A DNA stretch of 23,142 nt, taken from the NCBI GenBank assembly GCA_031969915.1, contig DALYJJ010000102.1, forward strand, positions 1-23,142. Reading direction: 5' to 3'. How positions within the stretch are numbered: position 1 is the stretch's first letter; each line of letters starts with the position of its first letter. The notes under the pieces were generated by a model that made no database searches, had not been told where the DNA came from, and saw only the letters and a program-made list of their open reading frames with translations. Positions 15,398 to 22,826 of this stretch are shown piece after piece. Position numbers and translations under genes: made by a program. The stretch is from DALYJJ01 sp031969915. GTDB lineage: Bacteria; Acidobacteriota; Terriglobia; Bryobacterales; Bryobacteraceae.

Positions 15398-15804
15398 AGG
15401 GCCTTCCACTTGAAGAAATAGAAGAGCAGCGGCGTCTTGCCGGTGTTCACGATGCCATGCGGCTTGCCGGCGGCGCAATACATGATCGCGCCGGGCCCGG
15501 CTTTCATCTTCTTGCCGTCGATCTCGATTTCGCCCGAGCCCTCGGTAACCACCATGAACTCTTCTTCGGGGTGTTCGTGGGGCGGGTGCGGAGACGCTCC
15601 GGGCTTGAGGCGCAGGCTGCCGGCGGTCATCGCCCGGAGCTGATCGGTAGGCCCGTCGAAGTAGATGCGGAGGTCGCCAAAGGGCTCGCGCGTCAGCTTG
15701 GCTTTGCTTTCGTCGAAGGTTGCGTTGGGCAGCTTCGGGGCGGCGGCGGCCAGGAACGGCAGCGCACCGATGGGGAGTTTGATGAGGTCGCGTCTGTTGG
15801 GCAT
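15394..15804 (-). CDS. Tat-exported cupin-domain protein
   Basis: Encodes 136 residues. The N-terminus PNRRDLIKLPIGALPFLAAAA looks like a twin-arginine signal (N-R-R-D-L). A single cupin barrel follows. Motif 1 supplies H76, H78 and E82 in HPPHEHPEEEF; motif 2 supplies H116 in GKPHGIVN. Together these are the usual metal ligands of metal-binding cupins. It may be an enzyme (isomerase or dioxygenase type) or a metal-dependent binding protein; sequence alone does not tell. It lies six bases after the glutaminyl-cyclase-like gene and its stop overlaps the next start by four bases, so it is translated within one operon. Export of both this and its downstream partner puts them in the same compartment. 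Confidence 0.8.
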   Translation of the reverse strand: MPNRRDLIKLPIGALPFLAAAAPKLPNATFDESKAKLTREPFGDLRIYFDGPTDQLRAMTAGSLRLKPGASPHPPHEHPEEEFMVVTEGSGEIEIDGKKMKAGPGAIMYCAAGKPHGIVNTGKTPLLFYFFKWKAL

Positions 15805-15810
15805 GTGAGG

Positions 15811-16686
15811 TTATCGTTCCAATCGCTTGAGGGTCTCGATGAGGACTTCGCCGACGACGGCGAAGCTCTCGGCGGACAGTTTGTCCACAGTATCTTTTTC
15901 CGTGTGCCAGTATTCGTTCGACGAACCGTAATTGAAGTCGATCAGGTCGAGCGCGGGGACGCCGGCGCGAACGAAGGGCATGTGGTCGTCCTCGATCCAG
16001 TTCTGCTCGGCAAGGAAGTGGCGGCCGTGGCCAAGGTCGCGCGCGGTTTGCCAGACCAACTGGCGGAGGCGCGGGTTGGAGTTCATCTCGGAAAGGATGC
16101 CCAGGTCGCGGTCGCCGATCATGTCGACGTTGATCAGGGCCATGATGCGGCTGAGGATGCCTTCGCGCCGCCAGCGCCCGGCCAGGTGGCGGCTGCCGTG
16201 CAAGCCGTCTCGCTCGCTCCACTCACCGATGGCCTCTTCGCCGTCGAACCAAACCAGGTAGACGTCATGCTTCCGGGGCTGCGCGGCGAGGGCGCGCGCC
16301 ATCTCGACAAGAAGGCCGGCCGAAGACCCTCCGTCGTTGGCGCCCAGGAAGCTCCGCGCGGGCATGACCTTCGTGTCATAGTGGCCGCTGAAAACCACCG
16401 CCGCGCCCGACTTGCCTTTGAACCGGGCGATCAGGTTGACCATGGAAATGGGCCCCGAGGGCGGCGTCGCGGTGAACTTGTCTTCGCTGACTTCGGCGCC
16501 GGTGCCCGCCAGTTGGGCCTTGATATAGGCGCGCATCCGGGAGTGGGCGGGGGAATTGGGCGTGCGCGGGCCGAAGGCCACGATGCGGCGCGTGTCCTCC
16601 ATCGCGCGCTTGCCGGAGAACGGCGCCGCGTGGGCAAGGGCCGCGAAGAGAAGCGCGGCGCTCAGGGCCGCTTGCGCGCGAGGCAT
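15811..16686 (-). CDS. M28-family zinc enzyme, animal-type glutaminyl-peptide cyclotransferase-like
   Basis: Encodes 291 residues with a signal peptide (MPRAQAALSAALLFAALAHA). The body carries the zinc ligands expected for M28-fold glutaminyl cyclases: D118 in GANDGGSS, E151 in FDGEEA and H235 in IEDDHMPF, with E150 and D188 as acid/base partners. The stretches WSERDGLHGSRHLA and EYWHTEKDTVDKL match the cyclase rather than typical M28 aminopeptidases. Glutaminyl cyclases form N-terminal pyroglutamate on exported proteins; the animal fold is known in some bacteria. An aminopeptidase role remains possible. The gene overlaps the 3' end of the upstream methyltransferase by 25 bases, and the start is fixed by the signal peptide. 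It is probably periplasmic. Confidence 0.8.
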   Translation of the reverse strand: MPRAQAALSAALLFAALAHAAPFSGKRAMEDTRRIVAFGPRTPNSPAHSRMRAYIKAQLAGTGAEVSEDKFTATPPSGPISMVNLIARFKGKSGAAVVFSGHYDTKVMPARSFLGANDGGSSAGLLVEMARALAAQPRKHDVYLVWFDGEEAIGEWSERDGLHGSRHLAGRWRREGILSRIMALINVDMIGDRDLGILSEMNSNPRLRQLVWQTARDLGHGRHFLAEQNWIEDDHMPFVRAGVPALDLIDFNYGSSNEYWHTEKDTVDKLSAESFAVVGEVLIETLKRLER

Positions 16687-17351
16687 AGATATCCCAGTGT
16701 AGAATTCCCGTCGCCGTCCAGGGGATCGAGCAGCGGCAGCAAGAGCGCGGGCGGGACGATCAGCAGCGCCGCCACGGGGAGCGACCACCACGGCATCAGT
16801 TGCAGCGCGTTCCACAAACGGCGGGAGAGAAGGCGGAACAGCCCGCCCGCCGGGTCCAGGTACATGACGTCGAAGCCTGCCTGGTTCAGCAGATACTCGA
16901 CGCCGTGGCGGGTGTAGCGGAAATAGTCGTGCGGCGCCTGATGCACTTCCCACTGGTGCGGGACGACGAGGAGCAAGGGCGCCGCCGGCGCAAGCACGCG
17001 CGACAGTTCGCACACGACGCGGGCGGGCTCGCGGACGTGCTCCAGGGTGACGATGTTGAGCGCGGCGTCGAAGGTGTCGGCCGCGAAGGGCAACGCGGTG
17101 AGGTCCGCGACGGCGTCCAGGTCCCGGTAGTTCCAGGCGGCGTCGCCGATGCCGAGATCGACGCCGCAGTATCGCTGGCGGGTGAAGTAGTGCGCATACT
17201 GGCCTTCGCCCGCGCCGGCGTCGAGCAGCCGCGCGCCGGGCGGTAGCGAGGCCGCGAAGCGCTTCAGGTGGTCTTCGATGAGGAACTCGAAGTGGAGAAT
17301 CCGCCGCGCGAGCCACGGCGGCAGGAGGCGGCGGATGGCCTGCGAGGTCAC
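16662..17351 (-). CDS. SAM-dependent methyltransferase with hydrophobic C-terminus
   Basis: Encodes 229 residues from GTG 17351. Motif I is LLDAGAGEG (residues 42-50), followed by YCGVDLGIG, ALPFAADTFDAALNIVTLEHV (post-I motif and the conserved L-E-H) and a typical methyltransferase core. Near the C-terminus a strongly hydrophobic stretch (PVAALLIVPPALLLPLLDPL) probably anchors it to the inner membrane, which would suit a lipid-linked glycan substrate. Its GTG start overlaps the stop of the upstream methyltransferase by four bases (GTGA at 17348-17351). Substrate is unknown; operon context points to glycan decoration. Confidence 0.8.
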   Translation of the reverse strand: MTSQAIRRLLPPWLARRILHFEFLIEDHLKRFAASLPPGARLLDAGAGEGQYAHYFTRQRYCGVDLGIGDAAWNYRDLDAVADLTALPFAADTFDAALNIVTLEHVREPARVVCELSRVLAPAAPLLLVVPHQWEVHQAPHDYFRYTRHGVEYLLNQAGFDVMYLDPAGGLFRLLSRRLWNALQLMPWWSLPVAALLIVPPALLLPLLDPLDGDGNSTLGYLCLARKRP

Positions 17352-18295
17352 CGCTTCTTGCGGGCCTCCATCATCACCGTGGAGCCGGCGCGGCAGGCGG
17401 CCTCGAGCAGCGTGACCGGCAGGGCCGCGAGGGTGAGTCCGAAGTACAAGCCGTCCTTGAGCAGTTTCAGCGGGCCGCTTTCCTTCACTCCACGAATCCT
17501 CCGGGCCATGGGATCGAGCGAGGGAAGGACGGTGGTGGCAAGGCCGGCCGGGTTGTCGCGGAGCGAGAAGAACTTGGTGCGCACCACCTCAAAGCCGCAG
17601 CGGTCGAGGAGAGTGGCGAGGTCGCCGGAACGGAAGTTCACCAGGTGGCGCGGCACGTCCATGCCGTTCCAGTGCTCACCGAAGAGGAGGAACTGCCAAC
17701 AATCGGCGTTCGGCACCTGGACCACCAGGCGCCCGTCGTCGTGGAGCAGTTGGTGAGCGGCGGTGAGGTACGAGGCGGGATCGTAGAGGTGTTCGAGCAC
17801 ATGGAACATGGTGATCGCCGCGCAACTGCGAGGCGCGAGCGGCGCCTGGGTGAGGGCGGCGACGACGGCGGGTACTCCTTTTCGATGCCACGCCACGCCG
17901 GCCGCGCCGAGGGCGAAATCGAGACCGACGCGCCGGCGCCCGGTGTCGCCGATCTGCTGCAGGAAGAGCCCGCCGCCGCAGCCGACGTCCACCAGCACTC
18001 CGTCCTTCGGCGCCCTAGCCAGCGCCGCGCGAACGAACGAGGTATGGTCGCGCAGCACGAAGCGGCGGTAGGCTTCGGCCAGGCGATCGATGGAGTCCTC
18101 ATCGGGCGAGTACCAGTAATTGGACGGATAGTAGCTGTGCAACTCTTCGGCGGGCGGCGTCGGATAGAGCCGGATCAAGCGGCAGGCGGAACACTCCACG
18201 ATCAGAAACGAACGGCTGGTGGTGCGGTAGAGGCGATCGGTGGCATGAAACAGGGTGCGGACCTGGCGATGGCCGCAGGCGGGGCAGGGATTCAG
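17348..18295 (-). CDS. Zinc-ribbon SAM methyltransferase, apparent CTG start
   Basis: Encodes about 315 residues. The N-terminus NPCPACGHRQ and IVECSACRL (C4, C7, C35, C38 counted from the proposed start) form a zinc-ribbon common in methyltransferases that act on sugar nucleotides or cell-surface glycans. Motif I is VLVDVGCGGGLF, and the L-E-H motif appears in FHVLEHLYDP. No ATG, GTG or TTG lies in frame between the domain start and 18571, which would overlap the glycosyltransferase by about 280 bases with an unrelated Gly/Pro/Ala-rich stretch. A CTG at 18295 overlaps the previous stop by four bases (CTGA), matching the overlap style of other junctions here, so it is taken as the start. Domain assignment is firm; the start is inference. 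Confidence 0.75.
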   Translation of the reverse strand: MNPCPACGHRQVRTLFHATDRLYRTTSRSFLIVECSACRLIRLYPTPPAEELHSYYPSNYWYSPDEDSIDRLAEAYRRFVLRDHTSFVRAALARAPKDGVLVDVGCGGGLFLQQIGDTGRRRVGLDFALGAAGVAWHRKGVPAVVAALTQAPLAPRSCAAITMFHVLEHLYDPASYLTAAHQLLHDDGRLVVQVPNADCWQFLLFGEHWNGMDVPRHLVNFRSGDLATLLDRCGFEVVRTKFFSLRDNPAGLATTVLPSLDPMARRIRGVKESGPLKLLKDGLYFGLTLAALPVTLLEAACRAGSTVMMEARKKR

Positions 18296-19341
18296 TTCGA
18301 TTGCTCGCTGAGCTCCCGAAGAGAGATCCGATGCGCCAGGATCAGTTGCCGCACCTGGCGCGGAGTCAGCGTGCGATACCGCGCCGTCTCCTTCCGTTTG
18401 GCCAGCATCCGGGGCAGCATCGCCAGGGCTTCCAGGTCGCCTCGGATCATCGCCAGAGCGGTTTGGGGGAGTCCCACTGCCTCGCGATACCGCCGGATCT
18501 CCCCCCGGCTCCGCAGCGCCGCCCAAAGTCCCGCCGTCAGCCGGGCCAGATAGTAGGCGGGGTTCAACCACAGCAGGCTCCAGGGAAACAGCTTGGCGGC
18601 GAGGAGCACGCGATTGCGCTCAATGAGCGAGAGCCGGCGGAGGCTGGCCACGCCGAGCGTAGCGCCGCGATGATGGCGCACCACGGCCCGCGGGACGTAC
18701 AGACATCGCCAGCCGGCGATGCGCCCGCGCAACCCGAGTTCCGCGTCATCCGCATAGGCGAAAAAATCCTCGTCGAAGCCTCCGATCTGGTCGATCATCG
18801 CGCGCCGGTACATGGCGGCGCAACCGTCTGGCCACAGAACCTCCTCGCACCGATCGAACTGGCCCTGGTCCAACTGGCCGCTTCCGCGGCCCCGGTTCTG
18901 GCCGTCGGGATAGATCAGGTGCCCAGCCTTGTCGATCCGTGCGGGGTCTTCCCAGACCAGGATCTTCGACGCGGCCATCCCGATGTCCGGGCCCTGCTCG
19001 AAGGCCGCGCGCAAGGAAGCGAGCCATTCGGCGCCGGCCTCCGCGTCGTTGTTCAGCAGGGCGACGAAGGGCGTTCGAGCACGCGCGAAACCCTGGTTGT
19101 TGGCGGCGCAGAAGCCGCGGTTCGATTCGTTGACCACCAGGGAGACGCGAGGACCGCCGGGCCGGTCAAACTCCGAACGGACCATCTCGGCGGAACCGTC
19201 CACCGAGCCGTTGTCGACGACGATCACCTCAAACGCCGCATCGCGCTGTTCGCACAGCGATGCGAGACACCGCCTCAGGAGGTCCCGGCGGTTCCAATTC
19301 ACCACGATGACGGTGACCTCTGCGGGGCGATCTGTCTTCAC
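18292..19341 (-). CDS. Family 2 glycosyltransferase (WbbL/rhamnosyltransferase-like)
   Basis: Encodes 349 residues from GTG 19341. The GT-A fold motifs are clear: VTVIVVNWNRRDLLRRCL at the N-terminus, VIVVDNGSVDGS, NESNRGFCAANNQGF and the metal-binding NNDAE (D99). The acceptor-side block GGFDEDFFAYADDAELGLRGRI carries the predicted catalytic base. This arrangement is typical of enzymes that add rhamnose or similar sugars during O-antigen, exopolysaccharide or lipid-linked glycan assembly on the cytoplasmic face. The C-terminal third is amphipathic with hydrophobic stretches (LFPWSLLWLNPAYYLARL) and may bind the membrane. It heads the minus-strand operon and has a perfect TATAAT on its own strand (19360-19355), 13 bases before the start. 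Confidence 0.9.
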   Translation of the reverse strand: MKTDRPAEVTVIVVNWNRRDLLRRCLASLCEQRDAAFEVIVVDNGSVDGSAEMVRSEFDRPGGPRVSLVVNESNRGFCAANNQGFARARTPFVALLNNDAEAGAEWLASLRAAFEQGPDIGMAASKILVWEDPARIDKAGHLIYPDGQNRGRGSGQLDQGQFDRCEEVLWPDGCAAMYRRAMIDQIGGFDEDFFAYADDAELGLRGRIAGWRCLYVPRAVVRHHRGATLGVASLRRLSLIERNRVLLAAKLFPWSLLWLNPAYYLARLTAGLWAALRSRGEIRRYREAVGLPQTALAMIRGDLEALAMLPRMLAKRKETARYRTLTPRQVRQLILAHRISLRELSEQSN

Positions 19342-19353
19342 AACCGGCTGTTG

Positions 19354-19360
19354 TATTATA
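19354..19360. promoter_or_regulatory. Symmetrical bidirectional -10 element
   Basis: The heptamer TATTATA gives TATTAT on the plus strand (19354-19359) facing the RodZ-like gene and a consensus TATAAT on the minus strand (19360-19355) facing the glycosyltransferase operon. Both starts are within 30 bases, so one overlapping site appears to serve both directions. Confidence 0.55.
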
Positions 19361-19386
19361 GCCTTAGCGTAATGCCACTCGGCGGT

Positions 19387-20292
19387 ATGAACTCTGTCGG
19401 TGACATCCTTCGTCAGGAACGGGAGCGGCTGGGTCTGGACATCGATAAGATCGCCCAGCAGACGCGCATCAACGCCCGTTTCATCGAAGCGATCGAATCC
19501 AACAAGATCGGCGATTTGCCAGGCGGGTTTTTCTATCGCGCCTTCGTGCGGCAGTACGCCCGAACGCTGGGCATCGACGAGAGCATGGTGGAGAGCGACC
19601 TGGATAAGCAGGCCGAAGAGCAGGTGAGCGAGGAGGCTGAGCGCGCGCGGACGGCCCCGGCGCAGTTCGAAGTGGCGCCTCTTCCCTCCGATTACCGGCC
19701 GCCCGGAGAGAACCGTTTCCCGTTCCGCCTGGCGTTGTTAGTCACGGTGGTGATCGGCTGCTCTGCGCTCTATCTGCTGTGGCAGCGTGCGCAGGAGCCG
19801 GCGGTGGCGGAAACGGAAAGCGCGCCCGCGGCCGCGCCCGTGGAGAGCAAGCCCGCTGCGCCGCAAACGCCCGTGCCGGAGTCCGCGCCGCCGCCGGTAG
19901 AAACAGCCGCTACGCCCGCTGCGGGTACCGAGCCTGCGCCGGCGGCGGCTCAGCCGGCAGCGCCTCCGCCCGCCGTGACGGCCGGCGCGGCGACTCCCGG
20001 CGTCCCGACCATCGAAGTGATGGCCACGGAAGAAGTCTGGATTTCGATCACCGCGGACGGCGAGAAAAAAGTGGAACGCGTGTTGAAGCCCGGCGAAGTC
20101 CGCAAGGTAGAGGGACGCGAGAAAGTGAGCCTGCTCACGGGCAACGCCGGCGGCCTCGTGGTGACGGCCAACGGCAGGCTGGTGAACGAGGTTGGGCCCA
20201 AGGGACAGGTGCGCACGGTGAACGTTACCGCGGCGGGCGCCGAGGTGCTCGCTCCCGCGCCGAAGCCGAAGCCTCCCGTCCAAGAGCAGTAG
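19387..20292 (+). CDS. rodZ: RodZ-like cell-shape protein (HTH, membrane segment, DUF4115)
   Basis: Encodes 301 residues. The N-terminal helix-turn-helix domain (residues 3-75, SVGDILRQERERLGLDIDKI through GGFFYRAFVRQYARTLGI) is the RodZ type. A single transmembrane helix at about 113-133 (FRLALLVTVVIGCSALYLLW) is followed by a Pro/Ala-rich linker of about 65 residues and a periplasmic DUF4115-like domain (from about residue 205, TIEVMATEEVWISITADG). RodZ tethers MreB to the membrane and helps set rod shape; the cytoplasmic domain contacts MreB. An in-frame ATG at 19372 (adding MPLGG) is an alternative, but homologues usually begin just before this S-V-G. Its last 68 bases overlap the convergent pgsA gene. 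Confidence 0.85.
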   Translation: MNSVGDILRQERERLGLDIDKIAQQTRINARFIEAIESNKIGDLPGGFFYRAFVRQYARTLGIDESMVESDLDKQAEEQVSEEAERARTAPAQFEVAPLPSDYRPPGENRFPFRLALLVTVVIGCSALYLLWQRAQEPAVAETESAPAAAPVESKPAAPQTPVPESAPPPVETAATPAAGTEPAPAAAQPAAPPPAVTAGAATPGVPTIEVMATEEVWISITADGEKKVERVLKPGEVRKVEGREKVSLLTGNAGGLVVTANGRLVNEVGPKGQVRTVNVTAAGAEVLAPAPKPKPPVQEQ

Positions 20293-20918
20293 CGCGCAGG
20301 CGCTCTTCTTTTTCGAGTTGCAGCAGTTCGCGCCGGCGGCTGGTCTTGATGCGCGAATCCACCTTGCCCCAGAACTTGCGGAAGTAATCCATCGCGGACA
20401 CGACGGCGAAGAACACGACGGCCCACATCAAGGCCATGGCCGCGGGCTGCAGCGCGGGCCAGTGCATGCCGCCCAAGAGCAAGGCGATGGCCGCCACCTG
20501 GGCGACGGTCTTGGTCTTGCCCAGGTCGCTGGCCTGAATGATGTAGCCTTCCGACGCCGCGATGCTGCGGAGCCCGCTCACTGCAAATTCGCGCGCGATG
20601 ATCAGAATCGCGATCCAGCCCGGCAACTGCCGCACCTGCACGAGCGAGATCAGAGCGGCGGAGATGAGCAGTTTGTCGGCGATGGGATCGAGCAGCGTTC
20701 NNNNNNNNNNNNNNNNNNNNNNNNNGCCCCCAGCGGCGCGCCAGGTAGCCGTCGAGCAGGTCCGTGGCCGCCGCGACCAGGAAGATCGCGAGCGCCAGCA
20801 GTTCGTTGGGAACGTTCAGCCCACCCACCGGCAGCCGGTACCCTTCCTGCACCAGTGCCGCCACGAGAAGGGGCACGAAGAAGATGCGCAGCAGGGTGAG
20901 CCCGTTCGGCAGGTTCAT
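20225..20918 (-). CDS. pgsA: CDP-diacylglycerol-glycerol-3-phosphate 3-phosphatidyltransferase (contains a 25-N gap)
   Basis: Makes phosphatidylglycerophosphate in the inner membrane. The N-terminus MNLPNGLTLLR and two hydrophobic helices lead into DLLDGYLAR (D53, D56, G57, A60, R61), the first half of the CDP-alcohol phosphatidyltransferase signature. After the N run the protein continues with TLLDPIADKLL, the second half (G-x3-D-x3-D), then helical segments through WGKVDSRIKTS. The frame does not match across 25 Ns; the signature spacing requires about 15 missing bases, so this is a gap-length error, not a frameshift. The basic C-terminal tail (REASASARERAPRRPPR) lies inside the convergent RodZ gene. 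TATAGT precedes the start by 11 bases on the minus strand. Confidence 0.85.
20701..20725. other. Assembly gap (25 N) inside pgsA
   Basis: The Ns fall between the two halves of the CDP-alcohol phosphatidyltransferase signature. Five codons plus partial codons are expected there, so the true gap is probably 15 bases. Confidence 0.95.
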
Positions 20919-20929
20919 TCGCTGCCTAA

Positions 20930-20935
20930 ACTATA
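20930..20935 (-). promoter_or_regulatory. Putative -10 element of pgsA
   Basis: TATAGT on the minus strand (20935-20930) ends 11 bases before the ATG at 20918, allowing a short leader of about four bases. No clear -35 was seen. Confidence 0.4.
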
Positions 20936-21063
20936 GCAGCCGTTGATGCCAGTGGAAATCTCCGGCGAGCGAAGTGCTTGTTTTCGACAGATATCCGCTA
21001 CATAGCCGCAGGATTTACACAATTTTTTCCACAGCCGGCTGGGCGACAATGGGGTTCGGCCTC

Positions 21064-22701
21064 ATGATCTCTCTTTCCAATCTCCAGAAGCAATATGGCA
21101 GGCAGCTTGTGTTTGTCGATGCCGGCTTCCAGTTGAACCCCGGCGAGAAGGTGGGCCTGGTTGGCCCGAACGGCGCGGGCAAGACGACGCTGTTCCGCAT
21201 GATCGTGGGAGAGGAAGGTGCGGACGAAGGCGAAGTCACCGTGCCGAAGCGGCTCACCATCGGCTACTTCCGCCAGGACGTGGAAGAGATGCAGGGCCGT
21301 TCGGTGCTGGACGAAGCGATCGCCGGCAGCGGGCGGCTGGGCGAACTGCATCACGAGTTGGAAGCGCTGCAGCACGCCATGGGCGATCCGGAGCGCGCGG
21401 ATGAGATGGACCGGATCCTTGAACGCTTCGGCGAAGTGCAGGAGGAATACGATCACCTCGGCGGCTATTCGCTGGAGGCGCAGGCGCGCGAGGTACTGCA
21501 CGGGCTGGGCTTCAAGGACGACCAGATCGACGGCGATGTGGGCGCGCTCTCCGGCGGATGGAAGATGCGCGTGGCGTTGGCGCGCGTGCTGCTCGGACGT
21601 CCGGATGTGCTGCTGATGGACGAGCCGACGAATCACCTGGACCTGGAGTCCATCATCTGGCTGGAGGGATTTCTCAAGAGCTATCCGGGAGCGATGCTCA
21701 TGACCTCGCACGACCGCGAGTTCATGAATCGCATCGTCACGCGCATTGCTGAAATCGACGGGGGCGAGATCGTCTCCTATTCCGGCAATTACGACTTCTA
21801 CGAGCGGGAGCGGGCGATTCGCGAGACCAATCAGCAGGCGGCGTTCGCGCGCCAGCAGGCCATGCTCGCCAAGGAGCAGCGCTTCATCGACCGCTTCAAG
21901 GCGCACGCCGCCAAGGCGGCGCAGGTGCAGAGCCGGATCAAGGCGCTCGACAAGATCGAGAAAATCGAACTGCCGAAGAAGCGCCAGGTGGTGAAGTTCG
22001 AGTTCCGCGCGCCGCCGCGATCGGGCGACCAGGTCGCGGTGATCGAGGGGCTCTCCAAGCGCTTCGGCGCCCGCACGATCTACGACCGATTCAACCTCAC
22101 CATCCGGCGCGGGGAGCGCTGGGCCGTGATGGGCCGGAACGGCGCGGGCAAGACCACGCTGCTCAAGATGATCGCCGGGGCACTGCCGCCGGACGGGGGA
22201 GAGGTCCGCCTGGGGGCGAGCTTGAAGATGGGGTACTTCGCACAACAGTCTCTGGACGTGCTGGATCCCACGCTCACCGTGATCGAACAACTGCAGAAGG
22301 ACTTCCCGCGCGACGGCCTGGGTTCGCTCCGCACGCTCGCGGGCGCGTTCCAGTTTTCGGGCGAAGACGCCGACAAGCCCATCCGCGCGCTTTCGGGCGG
22401 TGAGAAGTCCCGCCTGGCGATGGCGCGCATGCTCTACGATCCGCCGAATTTCCTGGTGCTCGACGAACCCACCAACCACCTCGACCTGGCCACCAAGGAG
22501 ATGCTCGTCGAAGCGCTCCGCGAGTTCGAAGGGACGATGATCTTCGTCTCCCACGACCGTATGTTCCTGCGCGGACTCGGCTCGCGCGTGCTGGAACTGG
22601 GCGGCGAGAGCGGCGAGGAGCGCGAGCCGTTGCTCTATCCGGGCAGCTACGTCGAGTACGTCGAGAAGGCCGGCCACGAGGCGCCGGGCGTCTACGTCTG
22701 A
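21064..22701 (+). CDS. ABC-F type ATP-binding protein (Uup/EttA-like)
   Basis: Encodes 545 residues with two ABC domains and no membrane segment, as in ABC-F translation factors that act at the ribosome. Domain 1 has Walker A GPNGAGKTT (residues 34-42), signature LSGGWKMRV (162-170) and LLMDEPTNHLDL (183-194). Domain 2 has Walker A GRNGAGKTT (357-365), signature LSGGEKSRL (443-451) and LVLDEPTNHLDL. The linker between them (about 250-320) is highly charged and helical (FIDRFKAHAAKAAQ), the P-site tRNA interaction motif region of the family. ATG 21064 is chosen because MISLSNLQKQYG is the normal family start; in-frame starts at 21049 or 20974 add unsupported residues. Whether it is a housekeeping or resistance subtype cannot be told. 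Confidence 0.9.
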   Translation: MISLSNLQKQYGRQLVFVDAGFQLNPGEKVGLVGPNGAGKTTLFRMIVGEEGADEGEVTVPKRLTIGYFRQDVEEMQGRSVLDEAIAGSGRLGELHHELEALQHAMGDPERADEMDRILERFGEVQEEYDHLGGYSLEAQAREVLHGLGFKDDQIDGDVGALSGGWKMRVALARVLLGRPDVLLMDEPTNHLDLESIIWLEGFLKSYPGAMLMTSHDREFMNRIVTRIAEIDGGEIVSYSGNYDFYERERAIRETNQQAAFARQQAMLAKEQRFIDRFKAHAAKAAQVQSRIKALDKIEKIELPKKRQVVKFEFRAPPRSGDQVAVIEGLSKRFGARTIYDRFNLTIRRGERWAVMGRNGAGKTTLLKMIAGALPPDGGEVRLGASLKMGYFAQQSLDVLDPTLTVIEQLQKDFPRDGLGSLRTLAGAFQFSGEDADKPIRALSGGEKSRLAMARMLYDPPNFLVLDEPTNHLDLATKEMLVEALREFEGTMIFVSHDRMFLRGLGSRVLELGGESGEEREPLLYPGSYVEYVEKAGHEAPGVYV

Positions 22702-22723
22702 CGGCCTCGGCTCGGCGGGCGGC

Positions 22724-22747
22724 GTTTACCGGCAGGTTCCGGCAAAC
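22724..22747. other. Imperfect hairpin downstream of the ABC-F gene
   Basis: GTTT-A-CCGG, a six-base spacer, then CCGG-C-AAAC form an inverted repeat with one mismatched pair. It lacks a T tract, so it is a weak terminator candidate or an operator-like site. It lies in the 186-base space between the ABC-F gene and the last gene. Confidence 0.3.
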
Positions 22748-22826
22748 ACCCGGCTCTCGGTAACCTACGCCTTCTCGCGGGTCGTCCATACGCTTCGGAC
22801 CAGGAACGTCAACGCACCGCTGGCCG

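Noticed and set aside
15457..16917. A 486-codon open frame on the plus strand opposite the cupin and cyclase genes
   Set aside because: It spans two well-supported minus-strand genes, shows no family motif, and is biased in the way expected of a codon-shadow frame.
18296..18571. Upstream extension of the zinc-ribbon methyltransferase to a start at 18571
   Set aside because: The extra 92 residues are Gly/Pro/Ala/Asp-rich, match no family and overlap the conserved glycosyltransferase frame almost entirely.
20998..22677. A 559-codon open frame on the minus strand opposite the ABC-F gene
   Set aside because: High GC leaves long antisense frames open. Its protein has no recognisable domain, and the ABC-F motifs on the plus strand are unambiguous.
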